This document shows, piece after piece, positions 13,190-24,841 of a stretch of DNA of 64,000 nucleotides. How positions within the stretch are numbered: the first letter of the stretch is position 1; every line of letters begins with the position of its first letter. The DNA comes from Hemibagrus wyckioides (taxonomy: Eukaryota > Chordata > Actinopteri > Siluriformes > Bagridae). Position numbers and translations under genes: made by a program. The notes beneath the pieces are model-generated. The model was not told the origin of the DNA. It was given only the letters and a program-made list of their open reading frames with translations, and searched no databases. The DNA is taken from positions 17,204,352 through 17,268,351 of the forward strand of contig NC_080720.1 in NCBI RefSeq assembly GCF_019097595.1. The letters are read 5' to 3'.

Positions 13190-13613
13190 TCTTCTTGTCT
13201 GATGTAGTCCGGCTGCCCCATTTGTTTGTTGTGTTTTGTGATGCTTTTGTGCTCACCGTGTTTATTTGAGTTACTGTAGCCTTCCTGTCTGACCTCTCTC
13301 ATTAAACAGGCGTTCCTCCCAGAAAACTGCCACTCACTGGATGTTCTTTTGTTCGTTTCCATTCCGTGTAAACAAATTTGTGGGAGACTTTAGTATGTGA
13401 AAATCCCAGGAGATCAACAGGTTCTGAAAGACTCAAGCCAACCCATCTCATGCTTCAGTCAACATCACTGAGATCACATTTTTTCCATATTGTGATGCTG
13501 TACATGAACAATAACTTAAGCTCTTTACCTGAATCTGCAAGATTTTGTGCATTGCACTGCGGCCACATGATCAGCTGTTTGGTTATTCACAAATGTGCAA
13601 GTGTACCTAATAA
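13190..13613 (-). mobile_element. Old Tc1-like transposon relic
   Basis: The minus strand reads SSEWQFSGRNACLMREVRQEG (about 13270-13345), a decayed piece of a common teleost Tc1 transposase. The + strand distal part (cacatgatcagctgtttgg ... gtgtacctaataaagtg) matches the conserved end of that family as I remember it. The rest of the element is missing and the frame is broken. Confidence 0.6.
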
Positions 13614-15890
13614 AGTGAACAGCAAAAGTGTAATTTGTATTTATTCACTTAGCAAATGTTACTATTTTATTTTTATGAATGTATATTTTTGCAAAAAGTA
13701 TAAAACACACCTTGATAGAGTTGGTAAATAATATAATCTTATGAATAAGAACACGTTTTGTTAAATATGAAGCTTTTTCATTTCACTAAAATGCTGCAGC
13801 TTGCATCCAAAGTTTCTTTCTGTTTTTTTTGTGCCAAAATCCCTATTGTTTAATTTCCTGACCCTTATACCCAAACATATGCATATTCATTGTAAAATTG
13901 TATTTTAAATAATATGTATGTATTAATTAATTATTGTGGATGCTTAAATATCTACAGCATATGCTCTACATATTATATTTAATATTTTTATATATATTAT
14001 TCCCAATTATACTAGCAGTTAGTTAGTTATTATGGTACATGACCAGCAAAAATATAACACAGACTATTTTTTTTTCTGTACACTACTGAATGTCTTGTTA
14101 GACTCCTTTCTATTCTGTCCATTCATGGCCAAGTGTTCCTGACCCCCCTTGAATATCTCAGGTGCACCTGCAAGAGTAAATCATCAAAACTGTCAAACAG
14201 CTACACAATTACTGCTCTGTTAAAATGCAGGCTTCGAAGCGGCTTTGGATTCATTCAGGTTAATCTGATTATATAACACAGCACTTACCACATTCCTACT
14301 AGCAGCCTGATTCTAAAGCACTTATTCAACCAGAAACAATAAGCATAAATAAATGAAGCAGGGTTGGGGATTTAAACTTGACCTACAGTAACCCAACAAT
14401 AAAAGTAGCTTCTGAAGCTAATCTGCACCATACTGTTTATTCCAGCCACATCACATTTTTATATAAAAAAAATATTAATATATAAAAAAGTGTAAATAAA
14501 TAAATAAAAAATTAAATAAATAATGGACTTGGGAGTCAAATCAGAACAAATTAGCAGAAGTGGCAATGCTGAATAGATGCTTGAATAAAAGATCTATTTA
14601 ATGGCTTGTTGTGTTATGTAACTGAAAGCTCTGAAAACATGCTGGAAAACAGACTGAGAAATATGCAGGCATGTTTAAACAAGCCAATATTTATTACAAG
14701 TGAGCAACAAGGAGATAGAAAAGTGTTCATTTAGAGTAGGGGTTGTGAAGTCGTGTAATCGTATTTCTTACATGGTAAAGAAACAATGATCAGTTCTAGT
14801 AAGATGATGAATCATTTCTGTTGTAGAGCTTAAGATGGCCCATGAGACCTTCTGCGTTCCGACCTTCAAGGAAATAAGCAGATTTAGGCCAAATGTGACA
14901 CACACTCTGTCCTGAGGTATTTCCCCTTTCACTCCTAAGAGTTTCATCCAGCTACTAATCTACAAACATTAGCTGTATTTTTGGTTTGGTTACATTTTGG
15001 TGAACTAGCAAGCAGGCATGATTTTTGAAACTTGGTATAAACATATAGATATATTTTTAATAGACATGAAAATATGGACAGATTGAATGCAAAAATCTGA
15101 CCTGGAAAAATCATGTACAATAGAATCCAGCTGATGACAACTTAAGATTTGTTTGAACTATTGTGTTTGTTAAGGTAAAAGGTTATGTTTGTTAAGGTAA
15201 ATGTAGAGATGAGAGTTATAATGGTGAGCTTGCAGTACTGTGTTGGCATGACTGAGTGGGTGTGTGACATTCTCTCACTTTTCATTGGTTAGGACAGACA
15301 GCAATGATTCAGCACTTGCACTGCAGGGCTGGGTCGAGTTGGCTGAGAGGACATTGGATGGCGTGTCAGAGCTGGCATCGTCATGGGCTATCATCTCAAA
15401 TGTCTTGTTTATGTCCTGCCGATCCAATGATGCGGCTGTGGCCTACACTGTTGTGGCTCTGACCTGTCATGGTGATTACAAAGCAATATTTGGCTAGTAT
15501 TATCCTGGGATTGGAAAGGGCAACATAGTCTTGGGAGCCAATTATTTTAGGAAGCTAGCAAGTCCGTTAAGTTGTCAGCATTTGGGGACAGATCCAATGA
15601 TGGATGAGAGTTCAGTGCATGTCCTTGACCACTTAAAATTAATGTGCTTGAACCACAGAGGGAAATGACACAAGCCTTTTCAGGTATAGTTTGTATTGTC
15701 TTCATTTATCTTATCTACCTATTGTGTTTCTATGTGTGAAAATGTCTAAGGAATGATACTAAGGCCAAAATAACTAGGCAACATAGATATAGACATAGAA
15801 CCTAACAATTCAGTGTGCTTGCCTAAATCCTAAATTTACATGCCTTTTGGGGAATACTGTAATAAATGCCTTATTTGAGCAGAATTAGAT
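13614..15890. other. Gene-free stretch
   Basis: AT-rich. A 77-codon frame at 15264-15497 has somewhat higher GC than its surroundings but no similarity that I recognise and no convincing splice sites. Confidence 0.45.
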
Positions 15891-16533
15891 AGATCATACT
15901 GTGTCCACTATAGTGTACGTTTGAACATGACAGCCAAGCTCAAATTGTAAAAAGTACAACTGAGACATTACTCATGTTCCAGAAAAAAATGAAGAGATGC
16001 ATATCTTTTTATTAGGAAAGCTGACTCAATATCTACTATCTTAATTTTATGAATAGTTTTATGCAATAGTTGCGTAAGGATAGTACACAATCCTAATTAC
16101 ACATTCACAGTGTTATCAAAGACAGTAAAACATCTTCTTAGTTTGTCACAGGGAATGTTATTCAAATACCGGAAACACTGCAGACAACCAAGTAAAGATG
16201 AAGGTTAAAATTAAAGTGTAGTATTACAGGTTTGAGACAAACGTCACAGCACCATGGCTGAGATTAGCAATGTGTTTTATTAATAGATTTCATTTCTCTC
16301 AGTAGGTCAAGGTTAGTTGTCAGCTGCTTAAACAAGACATTTTTATGAAAATATAAACTAAGAGGAAATAATTTGACACTGTTGCAGAAATTAGTGAATT
16401 AACTAAGTAAATAATTCAGTTTCAAATTTCAAAATCAAGGCTGAGGTTAAACCAATGGTCAGGAGCCTCCAGTCGGCTATGATTCACCATTTGTTACCAG
16501 CACTTCCTTTCTCGACAGTTTTATTTGAATCAT
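15891..16533 (+). repeat. Direct duplication, copy 1
   Basis: Shares agatcatactgtgtccacta...gacagccaagct (15891-15945) and, after about 245 bp not in copy 2, ggtttgagacaaacgtcaca...aaaccaatggtcaggagc...accagcacttcct (16225-16533) with 18115-18445 in the same order and orientation. No coding frame was seen. It could be an unnamed interspersed repeat. Confidence 0.75.
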
Positions 16534-16698
16534 GACCTTAAGCACAAATTTATGCAGTGGAGGTAATTCCCATAGTGACATGTCTTTCACCAAGCTAGAC
16601 ATACAGTGCAGTCAAAACAGTACCCTTTTCTAACCTAAGAAGTTTATTTTTTAGCACTAAATACTGAGGAGCCTGACTAAGCTAAACTCACTCTACAC

Positions 16699-16897
16699 CA
16701 GAGGTGTCCGGTCTTATCTGCAAAGGGCCGGTTTCTATACAGGATTTTCATTCCAATCCAGCTTGAGCCACACCTCATTCAACCTGTTTACTCAGTTGAA
16801 CTTGGCTTTTTATAGACTCAGGTGTGGCTTCTGCGTGGTTGGAATGAAAACCTGAAAACCCACACCAGCCCTTTCCTGATAAGACTGGACACTGCTG
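16699..16897. mobile_element. Second copy of the hAT-type MITE, diverged
   Basis: Ends CAGAGGTGTCCGGTCTTATC and GATAAGACTGGACACTGCTG; the internal ggtgtggcttctgc and ttggaatgaaaac segments match 54886-55079. The left 8 bases (ctctacac) fit the hAT target pattern, but the right flank no longer matches. It is older than the 55-kb copy. Confidence 0.8.
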
Positions 16898-17204
16898 CTT
16901 CAGAACTACGTCATTCTATCATAAAATTGACACTTTTTCTTTTCTGTAAGCATCCATAAATAACAGCATGCAGAAATACTGTAAGAAATATTTAAAAACT
17001 TTTAGTTTTTAAAGCAAGTAGCTATAAAACATATTTGCAGTTATGTACTGTAATATCTTAATTTTGTAACGTATAACCCAATACACTTGCATCATCCAAC
17101 TGAGCAGAATCTTAAGAATCTTGCCCAACCAGGACAGCTTGGCAGTACTGCCACAGACTTGACCTCACTAAAAGATTGCATTGAGCGCATGTGAGTTGAA
17201 CTGG

Positions 17205-17280
17205 ATGTGGTGGCTTAGTGGTCACAGATAAGGTCATGTGTTTAGATCCCAACGCTACCAAATTACTGTGTCAGCAAATG
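17205..17280 (+). repeat. tRNA-like SINE head, relic
   Basis: tggcttagtgg fits box A and gtttagatcccaac is a decayed box B at tRNA spacing. No tail was recognised. It is not a functional tRNA because no cloverleaf can be formed. Confidence 0.45.
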
Positions 17281-18114
17281 TATTGCATTGGGTATTATTC
17301 TCTGTTAGATATTACAGTTCCTTATTGTTCCTTATAATGTTCAGAGTAAATTTGACAGTAATTTATTGACACCCCAGGGTGTCTTTAAGTTTTCTAAAGC
17401 GTGACATTTTAGAATGGTTATAACAGGTGTACAAATCAGGCTCCTTGTAAAACAACAAGCAAATAATCTGTATAATATAATTTTGGTTCCCACATACTGA
17501 AAATCTGAATCATTTTAGCATAAGACTAATTTTAAGTATGTAGATCAAAATATTTCTTGGTATTTTCCTTCATTTTCATTGAACTCATCTGTAGGTCAAT
17601 ATTACACTGTGGTCAGACTTCTGTATGTGATGTTTAAACCTTTTTCTCAGTCCACTGCCACTTCATTCTGCTGGCTGAATGGTAATCAACTTACCATTTT
17701 CAGATGTTTACAAACAGTATAAACAAATGAATGATTTTATCGACACATTTCTGTTGTTATATTATTCTGGACACTGTTGGGTTTCTGTGTATATAGTATT
17801 GTGAGTCCCCTGCTGGGAAAACAATTTGCATGGCTCCACAATAACACTGGTGCAGAAATAAAATACACAGCACATCTGAAGCTTTTTTGATAGTAAAACT
17901 CTGTATGCAACTGCTGTAATACAAGTATAATATTTAAATGCAGTAGGCTATGTAAAATAAAAGAAATACTTAAGAAAAGCTACACGTTCTTAAAGCCCTT
18001 GGTGTCTATTTTAATATGAGCCATAGCCCACTGCTGTGGAATGTGACATGAAAAATAATTCAGGCATCCCTAAAACAGGCAAAGAGTTAATAGCAAATGT
18101 AGCTGGCTGTATTG

Positions 18115-18445
18115 AGATCATACTGTGTCCACTATAGTGTATAGTATAGCTACATTTGAACATGACAGCCAAGCTGAAATTGTTATTAAAGAGTGATATT
18201 GCAGGTTTGGGACAAATGTCAAAGTAACATGGCCTAGATTTGGAATGTGTTTTTTATATATATATATTTCTAGTAGTAGGTCAATTTCAGTTTCTGCTTA
18301 AGAGAGACATTTTTATGAAAACATAAACTAAGAGAAAGTTTCAAATTTCAGTGCAGGTTAAACCAATGGTCAGGAGCATCTAGACTACAATGACTCACCA
18401 TTTGTAATCAGCACTTCCTGTCTTGTCACTTTTATTTGCATCATT
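18115..18445 (+). repeat. Direct duplication, copy 2
   Basis: The partner of 15891-16533, shorter by the 245-bp central segment and with a small AT expansion near 18255. Divergence is moderate, so the duplication is old. Confidence 0.75.
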
Positions 18446-21400
18446 TACATCCAGTGCAGCTGGGTGTATTGAGACAAATTTGCCTCAGGGTGAATCCTCA
18501 TCTATTGTCCAGTTTTCTCTGGATATACTCCGGACCCATTTCAACCCTGACCTGAATAAAGCAGCTACTGATGATCTGACAGGCAGCTGTGGGTTATCCT
18601 GTGTTTATCAGGAAACTCTAAAATTATACCAAATGTCCTTCAACCACAATTGGTCCTTTTGCCTTCTACAATGCAACACACAGCAGAGGATGAGTTCTTT
18701 GAGTCTGATTCTTCTCAAGGTTTCTTCTTCTTCTTCTTTTTTTTTTTTTTTTATAAAACTGACAGAGGATCCCAGGGTTCTGAAAGGATCCTAAGGGTTG
18801 TATATGTTCAAATTTCACTGTATACTTTCATGAATTTGAATGGCATGAGGAAAACAAAAAAAGCATTTAAATAAAACATAGAGGTCTTGTATAGTAATGG
18901 TTATCTGTGCAATGCTACACAGTAATGCAGAACACTACACTGATCACAGGCAAGAATATCCAACAGACAAAAACCGTAACAGCTAAGGTGATCAAATGAC
19001 CAAGCAATAGGGTCAAACCGAAGAGCAAATAAAAGAAAGACAGCAACAAACAAATCAGAGCACGAGAGATTAAGGTGTAGATATGTAGGCTGTGAAAGCA
19101 AGGAAGACTTAATGAAGAACAGTTGTATTTATATAAAGGTTTTTATGAGCAAAGGGTTATTCTAATTAGAATTTCAGCAAATTCCTGTAATTGGATTAGA
19201 CAGAGGAGGTGAGCATGACTGTGATAAGAGGTTTTAGGAATTAATGTTCCCAGAGGATGTGAAGCTATAATTTGATAATAAAAAAAAATGTGGTGCTGGT
19301 GGGACTCCGAAGAAAAATCTTGTCTAAGGTTTCTTGAAGCCCTCAGTCTCTGACAGATTGCAAGTACCTGCTTGCTTTCCTGACCTAACCTGCCTAACAC
19401 GGCATGCCTGAGATGAAAATAATCCATTCTGCTTCCTTAGTTAAGCCCCATGTGTAGATTTCTAAAGACTGTACATTAGCTTATTATTACGAGCCAAAAT
19501 GAATAAATCAACAAAAGTGACAATTACAACAAAGAGATGGATGTGTGTTAGCCTAGAATGACCTACAACGCTTCTGTAAGACCGTAACTAACCTAATATT
19601 ACAATTACCAGAACATTTAGAAAGCTATTAATTGATGTTTTTTTCATAAAACAAATTATTCTTGATTGAGAGTCATGTAATTTTAATATATGCTTTATCT
19701 GAAATAGAATAAAGAAATAAACGGATGTGTTTTAAAGTGACTTCTTTAATATTGTGTATAAAATGTAATAAGAACAATATGACAAAATTGAATGTTTAAT
19801 ATCTAACTAAAGCTTTGGTACTAAGCAACGTAATGGAGTAAGATGACTGTATTCTATAGACAAAGCTATGGCTGTAGTAGAACCTGGCACATTCAATACA
19901 ATTATTGCGAAGCAGTCACGGCATATATTAAAGTGGCTCTGAATGCGGCTTAACCAATCGAATTTTAGATCTAAACATTTCTTTTTGTCTTACATAAAAA
20001 AACAACCCAAGTGTTATTTATATTACATTTTATGTTATGTCATATATTCTTTCATCCTGTAGTATATTCAAGCACTAAGATACACAAACAAAGATCAGAC
20101 ACTAGACTTTCAGTGCAATTCCTTAAAAAGTTGATGCTTGATTTTTTTTCATCCTTTGGAAGGCTATTGTGTATAATAAAGTAGCAGGAGGAAGACCACC
20201 AGTGGTTACATGATGTGGTTGTTTGTCTAGAGAACTCTGAGTCACATTGTTATCCCTGTTCTAGTGTCAAATTTAGTTTTGTCAACAAAGCTTTTTTTTT
20301 TTTTTTGTCTATAGACCATTTACCCAAAAAAGATTCTATGTAGAACACTGTAAGAGCAATGAAACTCTTCTATTAAAATAGTCCTAGAATTGTAGGACTT
20401 GAATGTATAAAGTGAAATCAGTGCCTTTACTGTTTGAAATTTTATCTATATGTAGATAACAGTGTGAGATATTTTTATTTTAGAACATTTCAAACTGAAT
20501 TGATAGAAACATTTAGGTAGGAGTTTTGATGTTAATTTTACTGTATGCAATTTTTTCCAAAATACAATGTTGTTATTTATGTTTAAATAAATTTATACCA
20601 AGTTTGAATTTGTTGTATTTTTTTGTGTTTAAATTTAAATTGTGAGGCAGGACAGAGAGATGTGCCTAACGTGCAGTGCAGAGGGGCAGTAATGGCAGCT
20701 AATCTCTGCATTAATGCAACAAAAGGCCAGTAGATGAGCTAAGGGGGCTGACTACATGTAGAAATATAGCCCAGTGTAGCCTAAAGCCACTTATAGCTTT
20801 ATATGCATTTTATCAATGTTTTTTTTTTGCGATGGACTGGACAGGTTGCCAGTCCATCGCAGGGCCACACATATAGACGGACAACCACACACACACTCAC
20901 TCCTATGGGCAATTTAGAATTACCAATTTCCCTTGACTTAAGCAAGAAGCTTATTTTTGATTCTGAGAACTTTCAGAGACATCCTGGCGTGATTCAGGCG
21001 AAAGTGGAAGTTGATTAAAGTGTCTTGTGTGAAATCTACCCTTTTTTGTGACTTACTTAAATTCTACTCTGTATATTTTGTCTAAGTATTTTCAACCAAA
21101 AATTGAGTAAAATGCATTAAATATTTATTCAGATTTGCTGAATTAAGCTTAAGGTTTTTTCAAACTAGCTGCACTCTTTTTAATTGTGTAAAGTTTATCC
21201 ACATTTTCTATTAATTTTTTCTAATTAAATTACTTCATCCCAATCTCAGTTTTTACAGTGTGTGATATACTTTATAAAAATAAAGAATAGTTTGGAATGC
21301 ACAGGTATGACGTGTTTTTTATTGTCACGATTTGTTGTTAGTTTATAGTTCACAAGCCATATGGTCAATTATGTCGTCTCAACTACTTCATTCTTTAATT

Positions 21401-22214
21401 GGAGTGACATACAGTTTATACTGTATATTTTATGAAAAAGAAGATTTGGTCAGATCCTGCATTAGCACACAAGATTTGATCAAATAAATTGAGAAATCAT
21501 TGTGTCTTGTTTTCCGTTCAGAATTTCCTAGAGGAAGAAGGCCAACATTTTGCCAAAGTGCGTTTTTTGATTTGATACAAAGACACCCACCTTCAGAACA
21601 TCCATCACCCATTGTTCCAAAAATGTCTGCTCTTGTTTATTGAATAATTGTTTATTTGAAAGGAATTGAATAATAGGACAAGAAACGACGATTGATGTCT
21701 AGTATCTGCCTTTCCCAGTCTTGTCACAGTCTTTTTGATTGTTTTTATACTGCATTGCCTTTTCCTGTTTTCCTCTGAGCTGTTTGTTTTTGTTTCTCTA
21801 TGTCTGTGCAGTAAGTGAAAGCTTTTTCCCATATCTCGAAGAAGGCATGAGGTGCTCCTTATTTCCTCTTCATTTTACATGTAACTTTTGATAGAATCTA
21901 GGCTTATTTGTTTGGTTTAAAGAAACAGGAGTAGATAGGTTGCCTCCTGAGAATGTCTGGGCTTTCTTTCAACACAAACACTGTTACAAAACGGTTTTAA
22001 TAATTTTACAAACTTATCCAACTTGATGGCACAGCATTTATTCTTATTTTGTCTACAGTGAAATTGTTGAAAAGAACCTCTCTTTGCCATTGCAGCTCAC
22101 TGGGTGGTGCTACAGGAAGTGAGGCTATGTGTTTTCAATGCTTTTTTGTACCTATGCCAAATTTGGTAAATATGTTTGTCACATCCTGACAATGCCGGCA
22201 AAGATTTGCACAAT
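18446..22214. other. Gene-free stretch
   Basis: Contains a CTT/poly-T tract at 18720-18753 and the hairpin repeat at 20828. Otherwise AT-rich non-coding sequence. Confidence 0.5.
20828..20930 (+). repeat. Repeat fragment with perfect 12-bp hairpin
   Basis: gcgatggactgg and ccagtccatcgc form a perfect stem around an 8-base loop (20829-20860), followed by agggccacacat and ctatgggcaatttagaat of the common fish repeat. It looks like two repeat pieces joined head to head. Confidence 0.5.
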
Positions 22215-22316
22215 ACATAAGGCATGAGGTGGGAGTACACCCTAGATGGGAAATAGCAGTCCATCACAGGCACTACACACACATTTGTGCTCTTATTCAC
22301 ACCTAGGGGCAATTTA
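22215..22316 (+). repeat. Fragment of the common fish interspersed repeat
   Basis: gagtacaccctagatgggaa, cagtccatcacaggcac and ttcacacctaggggcaattt follow the order of the same repeat family as 44672-44882. Confidence 0.5.
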
Positions 22317-22529
22317 ACCTTTATGTTTGTTGACTACAAAAGGAGCACTACAGTCAGTAGAAAGTATTAGCAATTTTATTATATGTGCTTGTTAGCATTT
22401 TTAGTTCTGTAGTGAGCTGTATTACTCAAAATTGACAACGAATAATAAATCATTTTGATTAAGAACATTTTGAATACCCTTTTATGAAAACATTTCCCCC
22501 ATATTATGAAGACATACCTCAAACATATC

Positions 22530-22870
22530 ATGTCTCTCAAATTCAATTCAATTCAATTAAAAAAAAAACTTTATTTATCCCCAGGGGGCAATTTAAGGCA
22601 TGCAGAGTAGTTTACAAAAAAAAAGATCAGTGCAAATCCAAAATAAAATAAAATAACATAAATAAATAAAATACAATTGCTGTAATGATGATAAATGGAA
22701 TAAGTCCATTAGTGCAAAAAAGCTTGAGTAAACATCTGTATAAAATATCTGTAAAAGTAAACATCTGTATAAAATACCTGTAAATAAATATAAACTGTTT
22801 AAACTGTGAAAATGGGTACCGCTTAATAGCCGAAACAAAAGAAGAGGAAGAAGAAGAAAGTAGAAGAAGG
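22530..22870 (+). repeat. Interspersed repeat beginning (CAATT)n
   Basis: It starts with repeated ttcaattcaattcaatt and actttatttatccccaggggg, then has two direct copies of agtaaacatctgtataaaat (about 22728 and 22757) and ends in a GAA-rich run. This resembles the 3' region of a fish retroelement, but I cannot name the family. Confidence 0.45.
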
Positions 22871-23071
22871 TGAAATAGATGGATGTGTATATATTAAAAA
22901 TTAAACTTAAAGTGAGAATATTGTTGTGAAGTATGTAAACATTGGTATGTAGCAGCAACATTAGAGTTATTGTCACAGCAGAGTCCAGATCTCTATAGGA
23001 ATGTGTTTTCCCAAGTTGTACGCATGAGAGTCCATGGGTCTATCTGAAGGAGTGTGGGTTGGGGGTGGAAG

Positions 23072-23516
23072 AGTATGGGAAGCCAAAGTATGGGAAGCCA
23101 AAGTATGGGAAGCCAAAAACATCAAAAGTGGGACGAAACCACGCCACCCGATTGAGCCGCCCTGGGCGGACCAAATATCTGCGCGGCCCAATGGACAGAG
23201 CAGCGCGACAGTCCGGATAGCGCAGAGATGAGCTGGTTTACTTACGCAGCCCAGTGGATAGCGCAGAGATGAGCTGGTTTACTTACGCAGCCCAGTGGAT
23301 AGCGCAGAGATGAGCTGGTTTACTTACGCAGCCCAGTGGATAGCGCAGTGCGGACCAGTTTCAGTCGAGCAGCGCGGACCAACTTCAACAGCGCTGCTCG
23401 AACCACAAACCTGCGCGACCCACTGGGCAGCGCTGCGCGACTCTGATGGAAATAGACCCCGCCCACCATCAATTTACATTTTACCCACAAGTCTCCGCTA
23501 GGAAGCGCAAGTGCAA
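23072..23516 (+). repeat. Left arm of GC-rich fold-back
   Basis: It begins with three 15-bp units agtatgggaagccaa (23072-23116), then GC-rich sequence, three 41-bp tandem units beginning ggatagcgcagagatgagct (23215, 23256, 23297; a fourth starts at 23338), then cagtgcggaccagtttcag through ccactgggcagcgctgcgcg to gaccccgcccaccatcaat. The reverse complement matches 23806-24120, which has one 41-bp unit. The origin is unknown; it resembles a non-autonomous fold-back element. Confidence 0.85.
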
Positions 23517-23805
23517 ACCAGGCTTGGTAAGGCGCATACAGAAGAAACACTTCACAAAATGCAGTAAATGAAGGTAGAAGGCTTTTAATTCCTCAAGTTT
23601 GAACACAAACGAGACCAGCAACACAATCGAGCCCAAAATTTAAAATTCCTGCTTTGAACAGCCCCTTCCGTTGCAACTTATGCATGTAATTCCACGAAGT
23701 ACTGTCGAACAACACTGCATTTTCCATAAAGGAAAAATAAACATCAGAAATTTAAGAAGTTCACATTCATACTGTCTGGCTATATTGTTGTAGCCTAAGC
23801 TTCCA

Positions 23806-24120
23806 TGTGCACTTTAAACTACAGCGGAGAATTGTGGGTAATATTGATGGTGGGCGGGGTCTATTTCCATCAGAGTCGCGCAGCGCTGCCCAGTGGGTCG
23901 CGCAGGTTTGTGGTTCGAGCAGTGCTGCTGAAGTTGGTCCGCGCTGCTCGACTGAAACTGGTCCGCACTGCGCTGTCCACTGGGCTGCGCAAGTAAACCA
24001 GCTCAACTCTGCGCTATCCAGATTGTCGCGCTGCTCTGTCCATTGGGCCGCGCAGGGCGGCTCAACCGGTTTCGTCCCTCTTTTGATGTGTTTGGCTTCC
24101 CATACTATGGGCTTCCTATA
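23806..24120 (-). repeat. Right arm of GC-rich fold-back
   Basis: The inverted partner of 23072-23516, separated from it by a 289-bp AT-richer spacer with no recognisable gene. Its outer end (ggcttcccatactatgggcttc) lies about 60 bp from the GC box of the slc2a1 promoter. Open frames in the two arms mirror each other only because the DNA is inverted. Confidence 0.85.
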
Positions 24121-24124
24121 GTGT

Positions 24125-24567
24125 GGACGTGGGGGTTGTAACTTATGTCATGATTGGAGCAATAACTCCCTCCCTTTTAAGAGTGGGCGGGGCGCAAGAT
24201 GCGCGAGGACTACATAGCCGGCGAACGTCGGAGCACGAGTAGATATTCTTTACCGGTGACAAGACTTCGCGGTTTTTAAATCCATAACAAGCGAAAAAGA
24301 AGAAGATACCTGAATGAGATAAAGAAGATAGAGGATAAGGTTTTTTAATTTTATTTTTAAACGTCAAAATTAGGTCGGCAATTCATCACGCGCAAGAAAG
24401 TGCCTAGAAGCACGGTAGCTCTAGCCAGGTCTCTTAACTCGCAAGTGGTGAAAAAATAAACAAAAAAACAGTAGCCTACGTCGTTTTATTGTTATTTTTT
24501 TACTTTATAACATCAAAAAATAACAGAGGACCAACGAGAAGAAGTCCCGCGTTCACAAGTTTGGACA
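24125..24567 (+). promoter_or_regulatory. slc2a1: slc2a1 promoter and 5' UTR block
   Basis: This GC-richer stretch in AT-rich surroundings holds a GC box (gtgggcggggcgc, 24183-24195) preceded by the TATA-like cttttaag (24173-24180), then a CpG-rich leader running to the ATG at 24568. An ACGTG core at 24127-24131, in an orientation usable by HIF, lies about 50 bp upstream of the GC box; GLUT1 is a well-known hypoxia target in vertebrates. The start site is not determinable from sequence, but about 24200-24230 is plausible, which gives a leader of roughly 350 bp. Confidence 0.55.
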
Positions 24568-24582
24568 ATGGCAAGGGAGAAG
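24568..24582 (+). CDS. slc2a1: slc2a1 coding exon 1 (MAREK)
   Basis: This five-codon first coding exon runs from an ATG with a strong context (A at -3, G at +4) to AAG followed by the donor gtaagg. It ends in phase 0, as human exon 1 does (six codons, also ending in a lysine codon), and exon 2 starts with a lysine codon. It sits in a GC-richer promoter-like block. The link to exon 2 across 7.2 kb is inferred from phase, context and length, not from a transcript. An alternative first exon inside the intron cannot be excluded. Confidence 0.7.
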
Positions 24583-24805
24583 GTAAGGCTAACTGAGGTG
24601 CTACAGCTAACGTTTATTAAATGTTAATACATTAGTAGTTACTGTGCGAGTTCATGGGTACATGTACATGTTCATGGGAACAATATATTTGTGTGTTATA
24701 TTTGTGTGTTCAGTCATAAAGTGTTCGAGTGAAAAACTTTGACACCAAGAGACAGAAGATGGATGTGGCTAAGATAGCTATTTTACTAGCACGGTGTAGT
24801 TTTAG

Positions 24806-24841
<36 letters not shown>

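Noticed and set aside
23215..23337. 41-bp tandem units considered as a CRISPR array
   Set aside because: The units are contiguous with no unique spacers, and the genome is vertebrate.
23295..24006. Similar 60-79 codon peptides on opposite strands at 23295-23501 and 23767-24006
   Set aside because: They are mirror images produced by the inverted repeat; there is no start context, splice site or similarity to suggest a protein.
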